Of a stretch of DNA of 64,000 bases, positions 19,976 through 31,591 are shown piece by piece. Below the pieces are notes generated by a model. That model was given only the letters and a program-made list of their open reading frames with translations, searched no databases and was not told the origin of the DNA. The DNA comes from Styela clava (taxonomy: Eukaryota; Chordata; Ascidiacea; Stolidobranchia; Styelidae), in assembly GCF_964204865.1 (NCBI RefSeq), contig NC_135259.1, positions 22,082,974-22,146,973 of the forward strand, in the 5' to 3' direction. Every line of letters begins with the position of its first letter. Within the stretch, counting starts at the first letter, position 1. The translations under genes and the position numbers were made by a program.

Positions 19976-22900
19976 TTAACGGGTATCGTTTGTGCGCTCA
20001 GGTAAATTCCCTCCCGCAGCAAGAACAAGATTCGTTGGAGCAATCCCTGATGGTACGGACATAGAATGTGTGATTGCCGCAGGATAGCTTGCCACTTCTC
20101 TCTGCTTGATTAGAAGGCCTGAAAGAGATGTTGGAGATACGAATTACATATCTGTTATGAAGAGAGGAAAGCTGATAAGACGGCTTCATCATAGAATAGG
20201 ATTTTCATATTTATTTTGGAGAAGAAAGACGTAGATAAGAAAGGTTCATCACATGGCCCAGTCCAGGCCGTTTAAGAAAATACTTGTTGCGGAAGCATGA
20301 ACTTGATGGTGAAGAATTATCACACCATATTTCAGTGTTTCAGTAATAGGTTGGTCAAAATGATTGAAATTACCATTTTATTGTTTAGATTTTAATGCTG
20401 GGAGTATATTCTACCAGAAACAAGCGTGACCTGGTTCTAACGATATGAACTTATTCATACATATTAGTACTTAACTGACATGTACGAAAGCAATTTTCAG
20501 CCTGTCTTAGTGGAGGGCTATAAGGAAAAGCCCCATTTTTCAGTGATAAAAATAGGCCTCGCCTTATTTGACGCTTGGACTTATTTGCCGGGAAATACGG
20601 TATTTATATTTATCCCACATGGGATTTGAACCTGCTCGGGATATTTAAAGTTGCGATGGCAAGTGTATTCTTAATAATTAGAGTGGGCTTCTATTTGGTA
20701 GTTTCAGCTGTCTTTAATTGTCATGGAATTGGGTACAGCCTGTCCTGGATATGTATTTACTTGCAACAAACACTTACCTTGGCGAAGAATTGAGATTTCT
20801 TTTAAGATCTGGTCTTGCCTCTCATGCTGTCTGATAATATCTGGGTTCAGTAGGGGGTCACCACCTTCGACCCCTGACCCCACAGCAGGAAGTGGACGAT
20901 CAGGTCTTTGGACAAATTCTGAAATAAAGATCCTCTATGTGATATATATAATATGTAGTATGCAATGTTCACAACAGTGTAGTGCACCCAAACGGGATTT
21001 AATTGATTTATATATTATTACATTAATCCTAAAAAATATTCTTTATCTGCCCCACCCCCGTATTTGGAATTTGTACCAAAACGAAGAAATTCGGAAATGA
21101 ATTAAAGATAAAATAAATAATGACTTGTTCTCTATTTAGAACAGTTTTCATACTGAAGACAGTTTTCATATGTAAAAACTTTTTCCTTATTGTGAAACTT
21201 AGATTCACAAAATACCTATTTTCAGAAACTATTTACTCAAATTTTTTACTCAAGAAGTTACAATACATGTGGTACATGTGACCCCCCTGTAAAGCTTCCG
21301 ACCTGAATGTGCATGCATCGCAGATTACACATCTCAGATCAAATCTCAATCCCCCGCCTCACCCAGGCTGGATTTTCAATGGCTAGAAAAGCGTTTTAGG
21401 AGCAAGCCTCAAAAAACTTATATTGTTTACGTTTTTCTTTTCAGTATTTCAAATTTTCAATCAAAAAATTTAGATTGCGGATTCACTTCTTCATTTGTCT
21501 TTAGAATCTCGCCGCTGAGGAACGTTAATAACTCTTACCGGATTCACAATTCCATGCGAGTACAAAAATAAAACAATTATGATTGTTACCATGGCACAAA
21601 TTTGTGATTTAGAGATAATAAACATCAATGTAAAGGCGTTTACGGGCTAAATGCCACGCCACACTGATAAAAGAATGAGGATTTTAGCAAAAGACAATTG
21701 CACGCGTTATTGATGACCCAGATCCCCCCCAGGGGCTGCGCCACTGAGGCCAGGGGTTCTCAAACATTTTTAGCCGCACCCCCTTTTTAGAATCTGTCAA
21801 GTCAAAAATAACTAGCTAACAATGAGCTACAAATAACAGATAGTAAAGAAAAAGTATGTTTTATTCAAAAAACATGTTGATAATAGGTGGATGGAACGTA
21901 AATAATTAAATAAATGTAAATATCCAAAATAGGGCGGACAAGATCAAATCTAACAAATGTTTTTATTTAAACTAGCTTCATGCCCTCTGAAAAAATTGTC
22001 TACCTCCCCTTGTATGGTGTGCCCTATCGTTTGAGGTCCACTCGTTTATGCGAACCAAGATGGCGGAAACCAGAATGTAGTATGTGTACCAGGTTAGGGT
22101 TAGCTTCACGCACCCTCAAAACATTGTCTACACCTCTCCTTGTATGGCGGGCCCTATCCTTTGAGGAACACTCGTTGAGTCAGTGCCGGACAAGGAATAA
22201 GTTTTTTTATCTAAAATCTTTCAAAAATTGTAGCGCTGTACATACCACTGGCTGTTTATACAAAGACCTGTTCAAAGAGAAAGGCATGAAAAAGCCTTGT
22301 ATAACAGGTATAATGTGATTCCATATCAAATAAAATATCCATGAGTCTAAGCCGGGTCATGCTTGGGTACCCCTGTAGTATGCGTACCAAGATAGTGGAC
22401 ACCGGAACGTAGTATGTGTACCACCTTAGGGTTAGGCCATAATTTTATTCCATTTTTCCTTATTTTAGTTAGAGTTCGATGACTAGCCAAGTGACTCCTG
22501 TAGTATTTGTACCTAAAATTATGGCCCAACTCTACCCTGGTACACATACTACGTTACGGTGTCCACCATCTTAGTTCGCATACTACAGGAGTACCCATTT
22601 TTGCATATATTAAACGTTTTTGACATTAAAGGTTACGAAGAGTCATAAGATGAGCCATGTTGAATCATCAGACAACTCATGCTATCATAACATTACCTGC
22701 CTACACCGCGATAATTTGTCACACAACGTCATTTTAAAAAACAACATAGAGTGACTAAGATTCATTAATCTATTTATTATCACAAGACAGCAATGGGACT
22801 AGAATGTCTAGTGACGAATACGGTTACTGCGTATATCTCGTTACCAAAGTCAGTCATCTAACCAAATTAGCAATAATCACGCTACAGACATTGAGTCATG

Positions 22901-25900
22901 TTACTTCCTTGTATAACTGTATTTTATTCTAGATATTAAAAGCCTGTCTAGAGTTGGAAAGACTCGTGTCCGAAAAATTTGCCGCATGAAAAATTGCCGC
23001 AAGACATTTTACTGTAAAACGAGTATTTGTAATAAAAACAGTTAGGTTTATAGGGTTAGGGTTAGGGTATGCTCTTGAATAATCTTTTTTAAATATAAAG
23101 GTATTTCAAAAACCTAACTGTTTTAATCACAAATACCCGTTTTACAGCAAAATGCTCTTGCGACGTTTTTTCCTGTGGCGAATTTTCCAAGAACCAGCTA
23201 GACTTCCTCATACAAGCCGTTTTTGTGAGCATTGAAGAATAAAATTTGTAAAAGATTGATGCAAGATATATGAAACACTTAAATAGCCTATTACCCTCCT
23301 GCACATTTGAGAATTTCTCTCTTGCATTTACATATGATACAGATCCAAACCCACTATTTTAGCTGTGTGGGATGGCATATCGTACAAATAACAAAAATAA
23401 AGGAATTGATCAAAGAGAAATAGGATAATAGATCTTGATATCATAAATCTGCATTTTTCGAATTTTTAAGTTACAAAATACCAAAAAAATAGTACGCCTG
23501 TAGTGTGTGTACCTGGTTAGGTTTAAGCTATGATTTTATTCCGATTTTCTTTATTTCAGTTCTATTAGAAGAGAAGTTTGAGGAATATCTGTGTAAGTCA
23601 AGTGAATTTACCCCTTTACAAAACTTGATGTAAAATAGTCGAACAAAATTAGTTACGTGTCTTACCTGTTCGAGATTTCATAGGTCCGGTCTCTGGTCGC
23701 GATTCCACTTTACTCGGGTCGAGAACGTCTGTAGTTCTTCGGTATTGTACAAAGTCACTCGTCTCTGGAACGGGGGAATCCCGAGAGTGTTTTTCTTGCC
23801 TGAAAAAATAGCTCTGTAAGTTTATTATATTTCTTCAAGTTGACTAAGGCTCTAAACAAGAAGTTACCATTTTTTTTGAAAGACCAGGCAATTTTTAAGT
23901 CTGATATAAATTTATTACACCCTTTTTTATTGGGGGGGGTGAGTTGGAAATTTTTTATTTGAAATATGTTGCTCTATATAATTTACATGCTCCCGAAGTA
24001 TGTGTGGTCGTATAAAGAGACTGAAACCTATGAGCAGGGGGTATTGGCTACACAAACAGTCCCTCGTAATAAAACTAAAATAAGGAAAATCAAAATATAA
24101 TCATGCCCTAACCCTAACCTGGTACACATACTATGAGAGTATGCAATTTACCACCGCTGCATTCTAGGTCTAACATCATATCTGACTTCTAATCACTATT
24201 GGGTAACAGTCAAAACTAGAGTCAAAGATTTGAAAAAATTTACGGTTTTGACTCATGACTTTAGGATAATAAATATTCTGATTCCCGCTATGATGGGATA
24301 TGTTACCAGTCCATAATAGACTGATAATTTGAAAACTTAGATAAATGCTTTTCAGTTGCTGTAGTTTCTTTTATCAAGATTAAAAATCTTTAATTGTGAC
24401 TCTGTAAAATTCAGAATTTTGACTGCGGAGAGATTTTTATAATACGACTCCAGCTTCAGTGAAAAACATGTCAATCTCTTCCTACTGCGTGGAGTTTGAA
24501 AATAAGTTCCAGAGAGAAAACACGACAAACTTACTTAATCACTGGTGAAAACAATTGTTACCCGACTGTACATTTACACCACGGAATTCGCATAAGGCCT
24601 GTTGAAGCTTCCACTGATAGCTAACAATATGTTTAAGATGTGGTTGGTATCGCCCTGGTTACACCATGGGTGTAACATCCAACCCGAGATGTGTAACCTG
24701 TTTCCGAGCTCACCTGTATTTCGCTTGCTCAGTGGTCGCATGAATTCCAGATGAAGGTCGATTGCGTACCAATCCTCGATTAGTTTGCCGAGCTTGAGAC
24801 TTCTGTTGATGACGTGCAGCTGGTACTACCGGTGATCGTGGACGCTGGTGATCTGGAACATGGTTACGCATCGGTGATTGTGACATCATTTGTGACCTTT
24901 CCGGCTCATTGACTTCGGCGCGTTCTTCCCGCTCTCGTCTCATAACAGCTTCCTTTATCTGTTGACCGGTAGTATATCTTTGTGACGCAGGAACAAAATT
25001 TTTATTTTTGTCACCCACCCCCCATTTTGGTCGTTTTTCATTTTTCTTTGGTCGTGGTTGAATAGCATTACGTGAATGCTGGTCGTACTGTCGTTCCAAA
25101 TCTCTCTCATAATTTTGCAGTTTCTGGGACTTCCCCCTCCTATCTCTTTCTTTCTTTTTGGTGTTATTCCTCTGAGGGAGTTGCATATACTCAGTCATAT
25201 CATCGCTGTCGTATCCATCGTTTAAACGAAGACGTCGTGCATCACTGGTTCTCTCATTTTGATATCGAACATTTCTCTCATTTCCTCGCCGTGCATCACT
25301 GATCCTATCGTCTGTTTGCACTGCGGATTCCACCATTTCTCCCTGTTTAATTTGATTTAACGAAATTTCAAACTGTATGGGACCTTTGTCTGTTTGAGCC
25401 GTCATCGCCATTGGTGCATGACCATCACCAATAGCAACAGCTTGCCTTGGTGTTACGGTTTCCATTGAAATGACCTCTGTTGGTAAATGTAGATTGGTCA
25501 ATGACGAGGAAGCCAAAGTAACTTGTGATGTTTGAGCTAAAGGTCGTTCAATAAATTTACGAGTCGTTTCAAGAGTGAGCTGATGAGTTTGCTCCAACCG
25601 TGACGTGTCGTGACCTTTGTTGCGCAATATTTGTTCTCGCCGCGATAATTTATCACGAAGCGCGCTCTCTTGTGCGTCTTTCATTTGCTGATAAAGTTCT
25701 TTGGTTTTTTGTTCTCGCATGTTTTCCTGCAACTGCTGACGCCGTTTTTCCAATTCTGTTTGTTGAGCAAGCATGTCGTGCTCCGCCGCTAACCGTCGAT
25801 CTTCTTCTATTTCATGTTGACGTCGTAAATTTTCCTCTTCTTCTTTTTTGCGCTTGCGTTCTTCAACTTGAGCCTCTATCGCCCTCCGATGTTCCTCCTG

Positions 25901-27645
25901 CTTCTGACGTTTGAGTTCCAAAGCCTCTATTTGAGCAGGGTCAAGCAAAGAGGTCATAGTTCGAAGGTAACTGCTACGCTGCGGTGCAGAGTTTGTGCCC
26001 AAATTCGTCGGCATTGTGCTTCCAAATTCTCTGTTCTCAGACACTTCAATAGAATTGGAGACAGAACCCTCACTTGGTGCTGAAAGTGCGGCAATATTTC
26101 CGAAACTCGGGACCGGGGCCGTATTAACATTCTTTGGCAAATTGACTGTTTGGGTATTCAGTGAAATATCAGTTACACTATCGGCGACATTTAAACTACT
26201 TCGTACTTCATTTTGTCTAGGAGAAACTTTCGTTGGCAACATGGTATCGAAATGTTTAGACCATGATTCGTTTTCTTCCGCTCTAAACCGAGCGTTGCGT
26301 TCCGAAACTTTTTTCTCTTGTTGTTCGATCCTCTGTTTATCTAACTCCTCACGCCATCTTTGTTGTTCCTCACGTTTCTTGGCACTGAATGCGTGTTCTC
26401 TCGGACCGGCCTCACCGAAGAAAAACGATGATCGCATTGCAGCCGGTAAACACTCCTGCGATCTCAGACTTGAATTTGAGTCCGGTTTGTCAGTTTCATA
26501 ACTTTCATTTGTTAAATTTGAATTTTCCCTGGATTTAGCGTCATTTTTCGGTTTGTTTAAATTTTCTCCTGTATTTTTCTTCCCCTTTTCAGTTGTTTTC
26601 TGTTCAGTACTTTTTTTCTTTTTCTCCAATTCACTCTTTCCCTTTTCAGAAGCGTCAGGCTTTTCCCCATTTTTCAGTAGATTCGTCACATTTTCGTCAG
26701 CCTTAGTTATATCATCTTTGGAATATTTGCCAGAAGTTGGACGGCTTGAGTTATTTTCATCCTTCCCAGCTGAATTCATGTCGTTTTCATCCTCATCCTT
26801 TAGATTTTCAGCATTTTCTTTTTTCTGTTCATCTTTATTCTCCAGTACGTTCGAGATGTCGATCTCATTCTTGCTTTTTACAAGACTCAAAATAGTATTA
26901 AGTTGACCTTGGGTCAAAGTCACAAATTTTGTATTGACTTCCTGATCTTTGTTGAACTCTTGACCCTTACTTCCTGGTTTTAGCTTCCTGTTTGTTGGTT
27001 GAACTTTGACCCTGTCAGTTGTTTTCTTTAATGGGAGTCTGTCTGTTGTTGTTGTGGGTTTTTCTTTCTGATTTTCACTTGTAGTTGCTGACGCCTTCTT
27101 TCCGCTTTGAACTAAAACAAAAGAGAAATGCTCAAATATACATCGTTTTGCCATGCTTATCTAATAACAGGAAGAATATAAATAAAAAGCTTTACTTAAC
27201 ATATGCAATCTACAATAAAATGGGAAACCAGTTGCGCCTTTTATTAAAACCCGTTGAATAAACAGTATTTCTATATGTAATGAAAATTTAATATTCCATG
27301 TTTTTAAATATTATTTTAGATTCAGAATTAAAGAATAGTCGGTTTCAACAATAACTGTCTACAAGAGAAATAATTTGAACTAAACCTACCTCTTTGGTTC
27401 TTCGGCTTTATTTCCTGACTGTTTGAATCAGTTTTTTTCTCTGTTGCAGTATTCGTAATCCTTTTACTCAAATTTTTGGTATTTTCTGTCGCAGTCGTGC
27501 GATTACGGATCGGATATCGGCCATATTTTGTCTTGGTTTTATCCCGGTAATTATTTCCAACGTTTCCAGAATTTAAAAATATTCCTGCAGATGGTTTTCC
27601 GTTCACAGTACGAGTCTGTATCACTAATCCACTGCCTATATCCAT
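19976..27645 (-). CDS. CCDC66: CCDC66, coiled-coil centrosome/cilium protein, five exons
   Basis: The coding exons on the minus strand are 27645-27390, 27111-24714, 23799-23666, 20918-20778 and 20118-19976. Every junction is GT-AG and in phase, giving 1023 residues (human CCDC66 is about 950). The family acts at centrosomes, centriolar satellites and cilia and binds microtubules. CCDC66-like features in order are: N-terminus MDIGSGL; FVTLTQGQL at 148-156; EHAFSAKKREEQQRWREEL at 324-342; the long charged coiled coil from LLDPAQIE (474) to GHDTSRL (585-591); RPKWG and VPASQRY near 779-798; TSDFVQYRRT in exon 3; GDPLLNPDIIRQHERQDQIL in exon 4; and RQGLLIKQRE at the exon 4-5 junction. Residues 180-290 are low-complexity Lys/Glu/Asn. 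The open frame from the ATG at 27154 to the stop at 24710 over-reads both splice sites of exon 2 and is not the true protein. The introns carry MITEs. Confidence 0.93.
20213..20312 (-). repeat. SINE fragment in CCDC66 intron 4
   Basis: Diverged tail of the tRNA-derived SINE ('gaagaaagac...agataag', 'cagtccaggccg', 'ggaagcatgaacttgatgg') in the intron 20119-20777. Confidence 0.55.
21751..22177. mobile_element. hAT-like MITE (H2) with duplicated end, CCDC66 intron 3
   Basis: It starts 'caggggttctcaaac' and has the family interior 'taactagctaacaatgagc' and 'ggacaagatcaaatctaac'. The right end, about 70 bp with 'cttgtatggtgtgccctatc' then 'tttgaggtccactcg', occurs twice (about 21976-22045 and 22108-22177). 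A half copy of the A-type MITE (about 22047-22105) lies between the two. Confidence 0.7.
22366..22595. mobile_element. MITE, GG-terminus family, long form (A4), CCDC66 intron 3
   Basis: It runs from 'ggtacccctgtagtatg' to 'ctacaggagtacc', with 'gtggacaccgg' and the complement 'ccggtgtccaccatc'-type arms. The flanks catgcttg and catttttg match at 6 of 8. Confidence 0.85.
22969..23190. mobile_element. Foldback element with TTAGGG-like loop, CCDC66 intron 3
   Basis: Two arms of about 75 bp are inverted. The left contains 'gaaaaatttgccgc', 'actgtaaaacgagtatttgt' and 'aaaaacagttaggtt'; the right contains 'aacctaactgtttt', 'acaaatacccgttttacag' and 'ggcgaattttcc'. The loop includes 'agggttagggttagggt' at about 23049-23066. 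No coding sequence is present. It is a different family from the GG-terminus MITEs. Confidence 0.75.
23491..23657. mobile_element. MITE, GG-terminus family, short form, reversed and truncated (B4)
   Basis: Read in reverse it matches the B interior ('acaaaacttgatgtaaaa', 'gtaactaattttgt'). The element stops about 9 bp from the end of CCDC66 exon 3 (23666), and the expected outer arm is missing. Confidence 0.7.
23988..24144. mobile_element. MITE, GG-terminus family, short form (B5), CCDC66 intron 2
   Basis: It runs from 'tgctcccgaagtatgtg' to 'tatgagagtatgc', with the type-B interior shortened. The flanks aatttaca and aatttacc match at 7 of 8. Confidence 0.75.
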
Positions 27646-28207
27646 GTTATTTAAATACCGTAAAACGGGGTGACTTTGACCTCACGGGTTGACTTTGGCC
27701 CCATTTTGAGAATTTGTTTAAAACCCACCCAAATCTACTTTTATTTGATATTTCCCATTTTATTTTGTTTTGATACTGTAGTTAATAACAGCAGCAATAA
27801 TTATACAACAAAAAATCTTGTCACTTTATGAAAAATATTTGGGAAAAAAAACTTTTTCATTTGGAGGGTCAGAAATAAAAAAATTGAAAAAAAAATCGCA
27901 ACTCAGTACTTTTATTGAGAAGTCCAAAAAAGAAACATTCAATTGTCCTTATTCTTTACAGGTTGGAAGAGATATTCTCTGTGAAGGTTTTTATGGTGTT
28001 TGGAACAAGTTTAAACTAGTTGGGGGCGTATGAGGGAGGTTTTTTGCCCACAATGCAAAATTCCATGTAATATGGTACTGACTTTGGCCCACCTTATTAC
28101 CCTATACAAACCTACTTTTTTGTTTTATTTTTCAGAAATAAAACGAATTTATTTTCTCATTCTAGTCATCCAGTTAATCTATAAATGTAAACAGTTTATT
28201 TCAAATC

Positions 28208-28537
28208 ATGGTGAGAAAATTCAGTCGTGTTTTGGGCAGTAGAAGATACCATGATTATAGTGAGAAAAAACTTCAGCGAGCTCTGGAAGCAATTAAAAGG
28301 GGAGAATCGCAAAGAAACGTTGCAGCACAGTTCAATATACCTAGGAGTACTTTGAAGAATAAGTTGAAACTGAGGCACATGAAAAAATTTGGTGGGCAAA
28401 CAGTTTTATCTGCAGAAACTGAGAAAATTCTAGTGGAGCACTGCATAGCACTGCATATTCAACGGTTGAAATTGTTTCCTCAGACGATGAATGCGATGAA
28501 GCCTCTACTCCTGAATCATCCAACTCTCACTCTGTAG
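28208..28537 (+). pseudogene. Transposase remnant, N-terminal psq-type helix-turn-helix
   Basis: The N-terminal part (MVRKFSRVLGSR, then RGESQRNVAAQFNIPRSTLKN, about residues 1-60) matches the pipsqueak/CENP-B-like helix-turn-helix of pogo/Tigger/Jerky-type transposases, which binds the element's ends. The domestic pattern continues through GGQTVLSAETEKILVEHC. After about residue 79 the frame changes and the protein ends at a stop after 109 residues. The expected several-hundred-residue DDE nuclease is absent, so the product could not catalyse transposition, though it might still bind the ends. Confidence 0.8.
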
Positions 28538-28554
28538 TTTCAACTGCTCATCAC

Positions 28555-28806
28555 TTGCCATTTGAAGAATGCAACATTGGTGATTATGTTATAATTTCGT
28601 ATGAGGGTGAATTATACCCTGGAATTGTCAAAACCCGCACAACTGACGGGTGCGAGGTGAGTGTCATGGAGAAGTCTGGATGTAACTGGAGATGGCCATT
28701 TCGGAAAGATCAGATTTTTTACGACTGGAGCAGCATAAAACGTTGTATCAGTCCCCCAGATCTCATAAATGCGCGAGGCATCTATAAAGTGTCTGAATTG
28801 AACTGA
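28555..28806 (+). pseudogene. Transposase remnant, C-terminal domain
   Basis: The frame reads IGDYVIISYEGELYPGIVK, then VMEKSGCNWRWPFRKDQI and ends RGIYKVSELN. A small domain of this form is found at the C-terminus of some HTH_psq/DDE transposases in animal genomes. In the same frame upstream (from about 28455) is a Ser/Glu/Asp-rich linker, EIVSSDDECDEASTPESSNS. This shows that the segment is the tail of a larger protein whose middle was deleted. The ATG at 28555 is internal and not a natural start. Confidence 0.7.
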
Positions 28807-29317
28807 ACTGACCTTTTTGCCATGATATCAACTGCTATGAATGAATACAGACATGTTTAATTTTGATTTTTGCAGTGCCATTATAAAATGGCCGATTTCG
28901 TTGAGTGTTCTAATTTTTTTGGGGTTTCTGTTTTTTTAAAAAGTCTCTGTGGGCCAAAGCCCACTGTAATAAATGTTTTCTTTGTCTCAGTATGGGTACA
29001 GCTTAATTTATGGGGAGAAATAGGCCAAAGCCCACTGTAATAAATGTTTTCTTTGTCTCAGTATGGGTACAGCTTAATTTATGGGGAGAAATAGGCACTG
29101 GGCCAAAGTGGTACCGAAATTGCTGGTGACTTTGGCCCACCGTAAATTAAAAAAAATAATATAGAAAAAACAAATATTTTGGTTCAATGATTATGCACGA
29201 CGTATACCCCCTCTAAAATGCATAGTTTGGACCCGGAATAGCAATTCATAGATTTTTAATATTCGAGATATTTTGACTGAAAGACCAAAAATGGGTCATA
29301 GTCACCCCGCTTTACGG

Positions 29318-30971
29318 TATATTATCTATAATCTGAATAAAAAATGCATATAATATATTTGAAATAGAAAAATAAAATTATGAAGAATTGCTATTTTATA
29401 GCTTTGCTTAGAATTTTGAACGTTGTTTAAAGCAGGGCTGAGAAGCAGAAGTTTGGCAAGTCTTTATGATATTAGGAAATGAGCCTGAAGCCAAAGCTCG
29501 GTGTGGATTTTTCGATTGTAGAATTTTATTGGCGTTGTATTTTAGACTACTCATGGTTGGGTCACCTTGGGTGTCAGGGTCGCAATTTTATTTCTTATTT
29601 ATTGGAGTTTTAGACTTTTATCAGTGACGAATCAAATGGGGGGATTATCAACAGAAACTAAAAAGTTACTTTGAAAAACAGATAATTAGAGAAAGCAGAC
29701 TCAAAATTACAAGTCGAAGATGTTATCAATAGTCCATCACAAACGGCTTGCAGGGTGTCAAAAGAGTACCGCAAAATTAACAGAGTTAAGATGAAATGCT
29801 ACTTGAAATATTTAACGACTGACACCTTTTATTAGTATTGAATTACATTAAAATGCCATTCAAACATTTCACGATTGACACTTTTCAACAGTTAGTTACT
29901 TTTTTAACGTGGCCATGAGAAAATAAATTTATTTTGTATGACTTTTTTAACAACCTGTAGAATTTTTTTTCTCAAGATTATGAATTGGAATAGAGATTTA
30001 CCTCTATCTGCAGTCGAAATTTATATCAAATATTGCTAAAACAGCTCAAGTTTGTGAGTCTGGGTCGAACGTAAAATAATTTCAAAATTAACATTTCTCC
30101 GTCATAAATTCATTTCGGGGATGTATAAAATATTCCAGTACATTATTAAAAAATTTTCATAAACTCAAAAATTTTAAATATACCAGATTATTCCTAAAAT
30201 CAAAAATTCACCAAATATAATACAAATATTTCACATGTACTCAATAATTTCTTAATTAGGACATCCTAAACAGTTTATCAACTTTGACAGGACAAAAATT
30301 TATGAGGCAGTGAGACAAAACAACGGATAAAAGACAATTATGTTGCAGCAATTACAAAACAAAACCAACATTATGGTGTAACAATGACAACTGTACAGAA
30401 ATATTGTGACATAATATAAACATATATTCATTTGCTCTAACAGATGTTTTTACAAAAAAATTTGCTTCGAGCAAAGTTACGCACACTAGCTCAAAAACAA
30501 AAAGACCTATCTATGAACAAGGCAAAAGGTGACACCTGAACTACAGAGAGCTAATGAGCCTATACAAGACTATATCCACATTTATTTCATATTTACATTA
30601 TTTCCAGGCATCTGGTTGAGATTTTAAAATATAAATTGTTTTAAAACTGCAAAGCTTGTTTAATTCTTCAAAATTCAAAACAAAAGAAAGTTTTAAAAAA
30701 AAAAAAAAAAAAAAAAATAACATTATTTTCAAATTTTGTTCAAAGCAATATTTATACAGACTTTCTTAATATACACAATAAACATAATATATAAATAAAG
30801 GAACAGTCACCAGAAATCAAGTAAAATATAATAAGTGCAAGGTTTGGTGCCAAAGAATTTATAAAGGAACTCATTTGATACACTTTTTACATTATAAGCG
30901 TATAGCAGTGCTGGTATTTACAGACTACAATCCCATGCCCAGGGTGTGATAAAATGGGTGGTGATGGTTCC
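29318..30971. other. AT-rich intergenic DNA
   Basis: No gene is seen. A poly-A run of about 22 bases lies at 30697-30718. The rest is low-complexity AT-rich sequence with weak similarity to later segments (for example 30425-30545 and 32275-32420 share 'acagatgtttttac'-type and 'aaagtta/cacgcac' words). Confidence 0.45.
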
Positions 30972-31162
30972 GGTTCCATTACATTTGCACCAACGTACAT
31001 TTGAACCCACGACAATTGCACCTGCATACTATTGCACCAATGCAATTTTTTACGGATATTTGAACCCATACTAACCCTAACCCATGGATATTAGCACACG
31101 CATATAGATATACCGCGTATATACCAGTACAAATGTATGTGGGTTCAAATGTACAGTCACCA
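30972..31162. mobile_element. MITE, GGTTCC/GGTGAC family (E1)
   Basis: It runs from 'ggttccattacatttg' to 'caaatgtacagtcacca', with the inner arms 'gtacatttgaaccca' and 'tgggttcaaatgta'. The 8-bp repeat atggttcc flanks it (30964-30971 and 31163-31170). It is related to 54957-55143, which lies in the opposite orientation. Confidence 0.8.
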
Positions 31163-31258
31163 ATGGTTCCATACCTAGCTGTGGCTTTTTGTACAAGCCT
31201 TGCTCTAACCTATAAATTGAGCAGGCAATTACAAACTGAAAAAATTTCTTTTAGAAGG

Positions 31259-31591
31259 CGTAGGATTTAGGATTTACATATTTATCCCAGGGGAGAGGAA
31301 AGCCGATAAGATGGCTTAGTCATATGGCGAACCACGGCCTCTCGTCCGGTCACCAGTCCATGTCGGGTATGGGATTAGTTAGCTAGTTATTTGTTTTCGC
31401 AAGCATGGACTTGATGGTGGAGGAAGCCGAAACCGACCAGCGATTACGTGAACCACCCTACGGCGGCGAGGAGTCCAGCAATCCTCTCGCACATAACCAT
31501 CCCCGCATGGGATTCGAACCTGCGAACCCGCGCAGAGTAATCATGGATGCAGTGGATAGCGTATCCATAATGCTCAGCACTATGCGCCACA
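31259..31591 (-). repeat. tRNA-derived SINE, near full length
   Basis: Reverse-strand copy. From its 3' end it reads 'aggatttacatatttatccc', 'gaaagccgataaga', 'cggcctctcgtccgg', 'accaccctacggcggcgag' and the B-box complement 'gggattcgaacc' near 31510. The head is 'gcactatgcgccaca'. Confidence 0.8.

Larger units (their letters stand above)
27658..29317 (+). mobile_element. pogo/Tigger-like DNA transposon, internally deleted
   Basis: The left terminal repeat 'ccgtaaaacggggtgac' is mirrored at the right end by 'gtcaccccgctttacgg' (16 of 17 bases). The insertion is flanked by TA on both sides (27656-27657 and 29318-29319), the target of Tc1/mariner/pogo elements. Subterminal copies of 'gactttggccc' occur near both ends. 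The interior encodes an N-terminal helix-turn-helix segment and a separate C-terminal domain but no DDE catalytic core. A 71-bp unit is duplicated in tandem at 28952-29022 and 29023-29093. The left end lies 12 bp upstream of the CCDC66 start codon. Confidence 0.85.

Noticed and set aside
23049..23066. Chromosome end or interstitial telomere
   Set aside because: Only about three TTAGGG-like units occur, inside the loop of a foldback element. Similar words are internal to many MITEs.
25072..26906. Several plus-strand open frames of 70-168 codons
   Set aside because: They lie antisense to CCDC66 exon 2, whose frame is conserved. The low-complexity Lys/Glu coding sequence keeps the opposite strand open (Phe/Ser/Leu-rich peptides).
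24710..27154. A single-exon 814-residue protein starting at the ATG at 27154
   Set aside because: The first 14 codons are intron sequence upstream of the acceptor, and the stop overlaps the GTGAGC donor. Splicing restores the family N- and C-termini.
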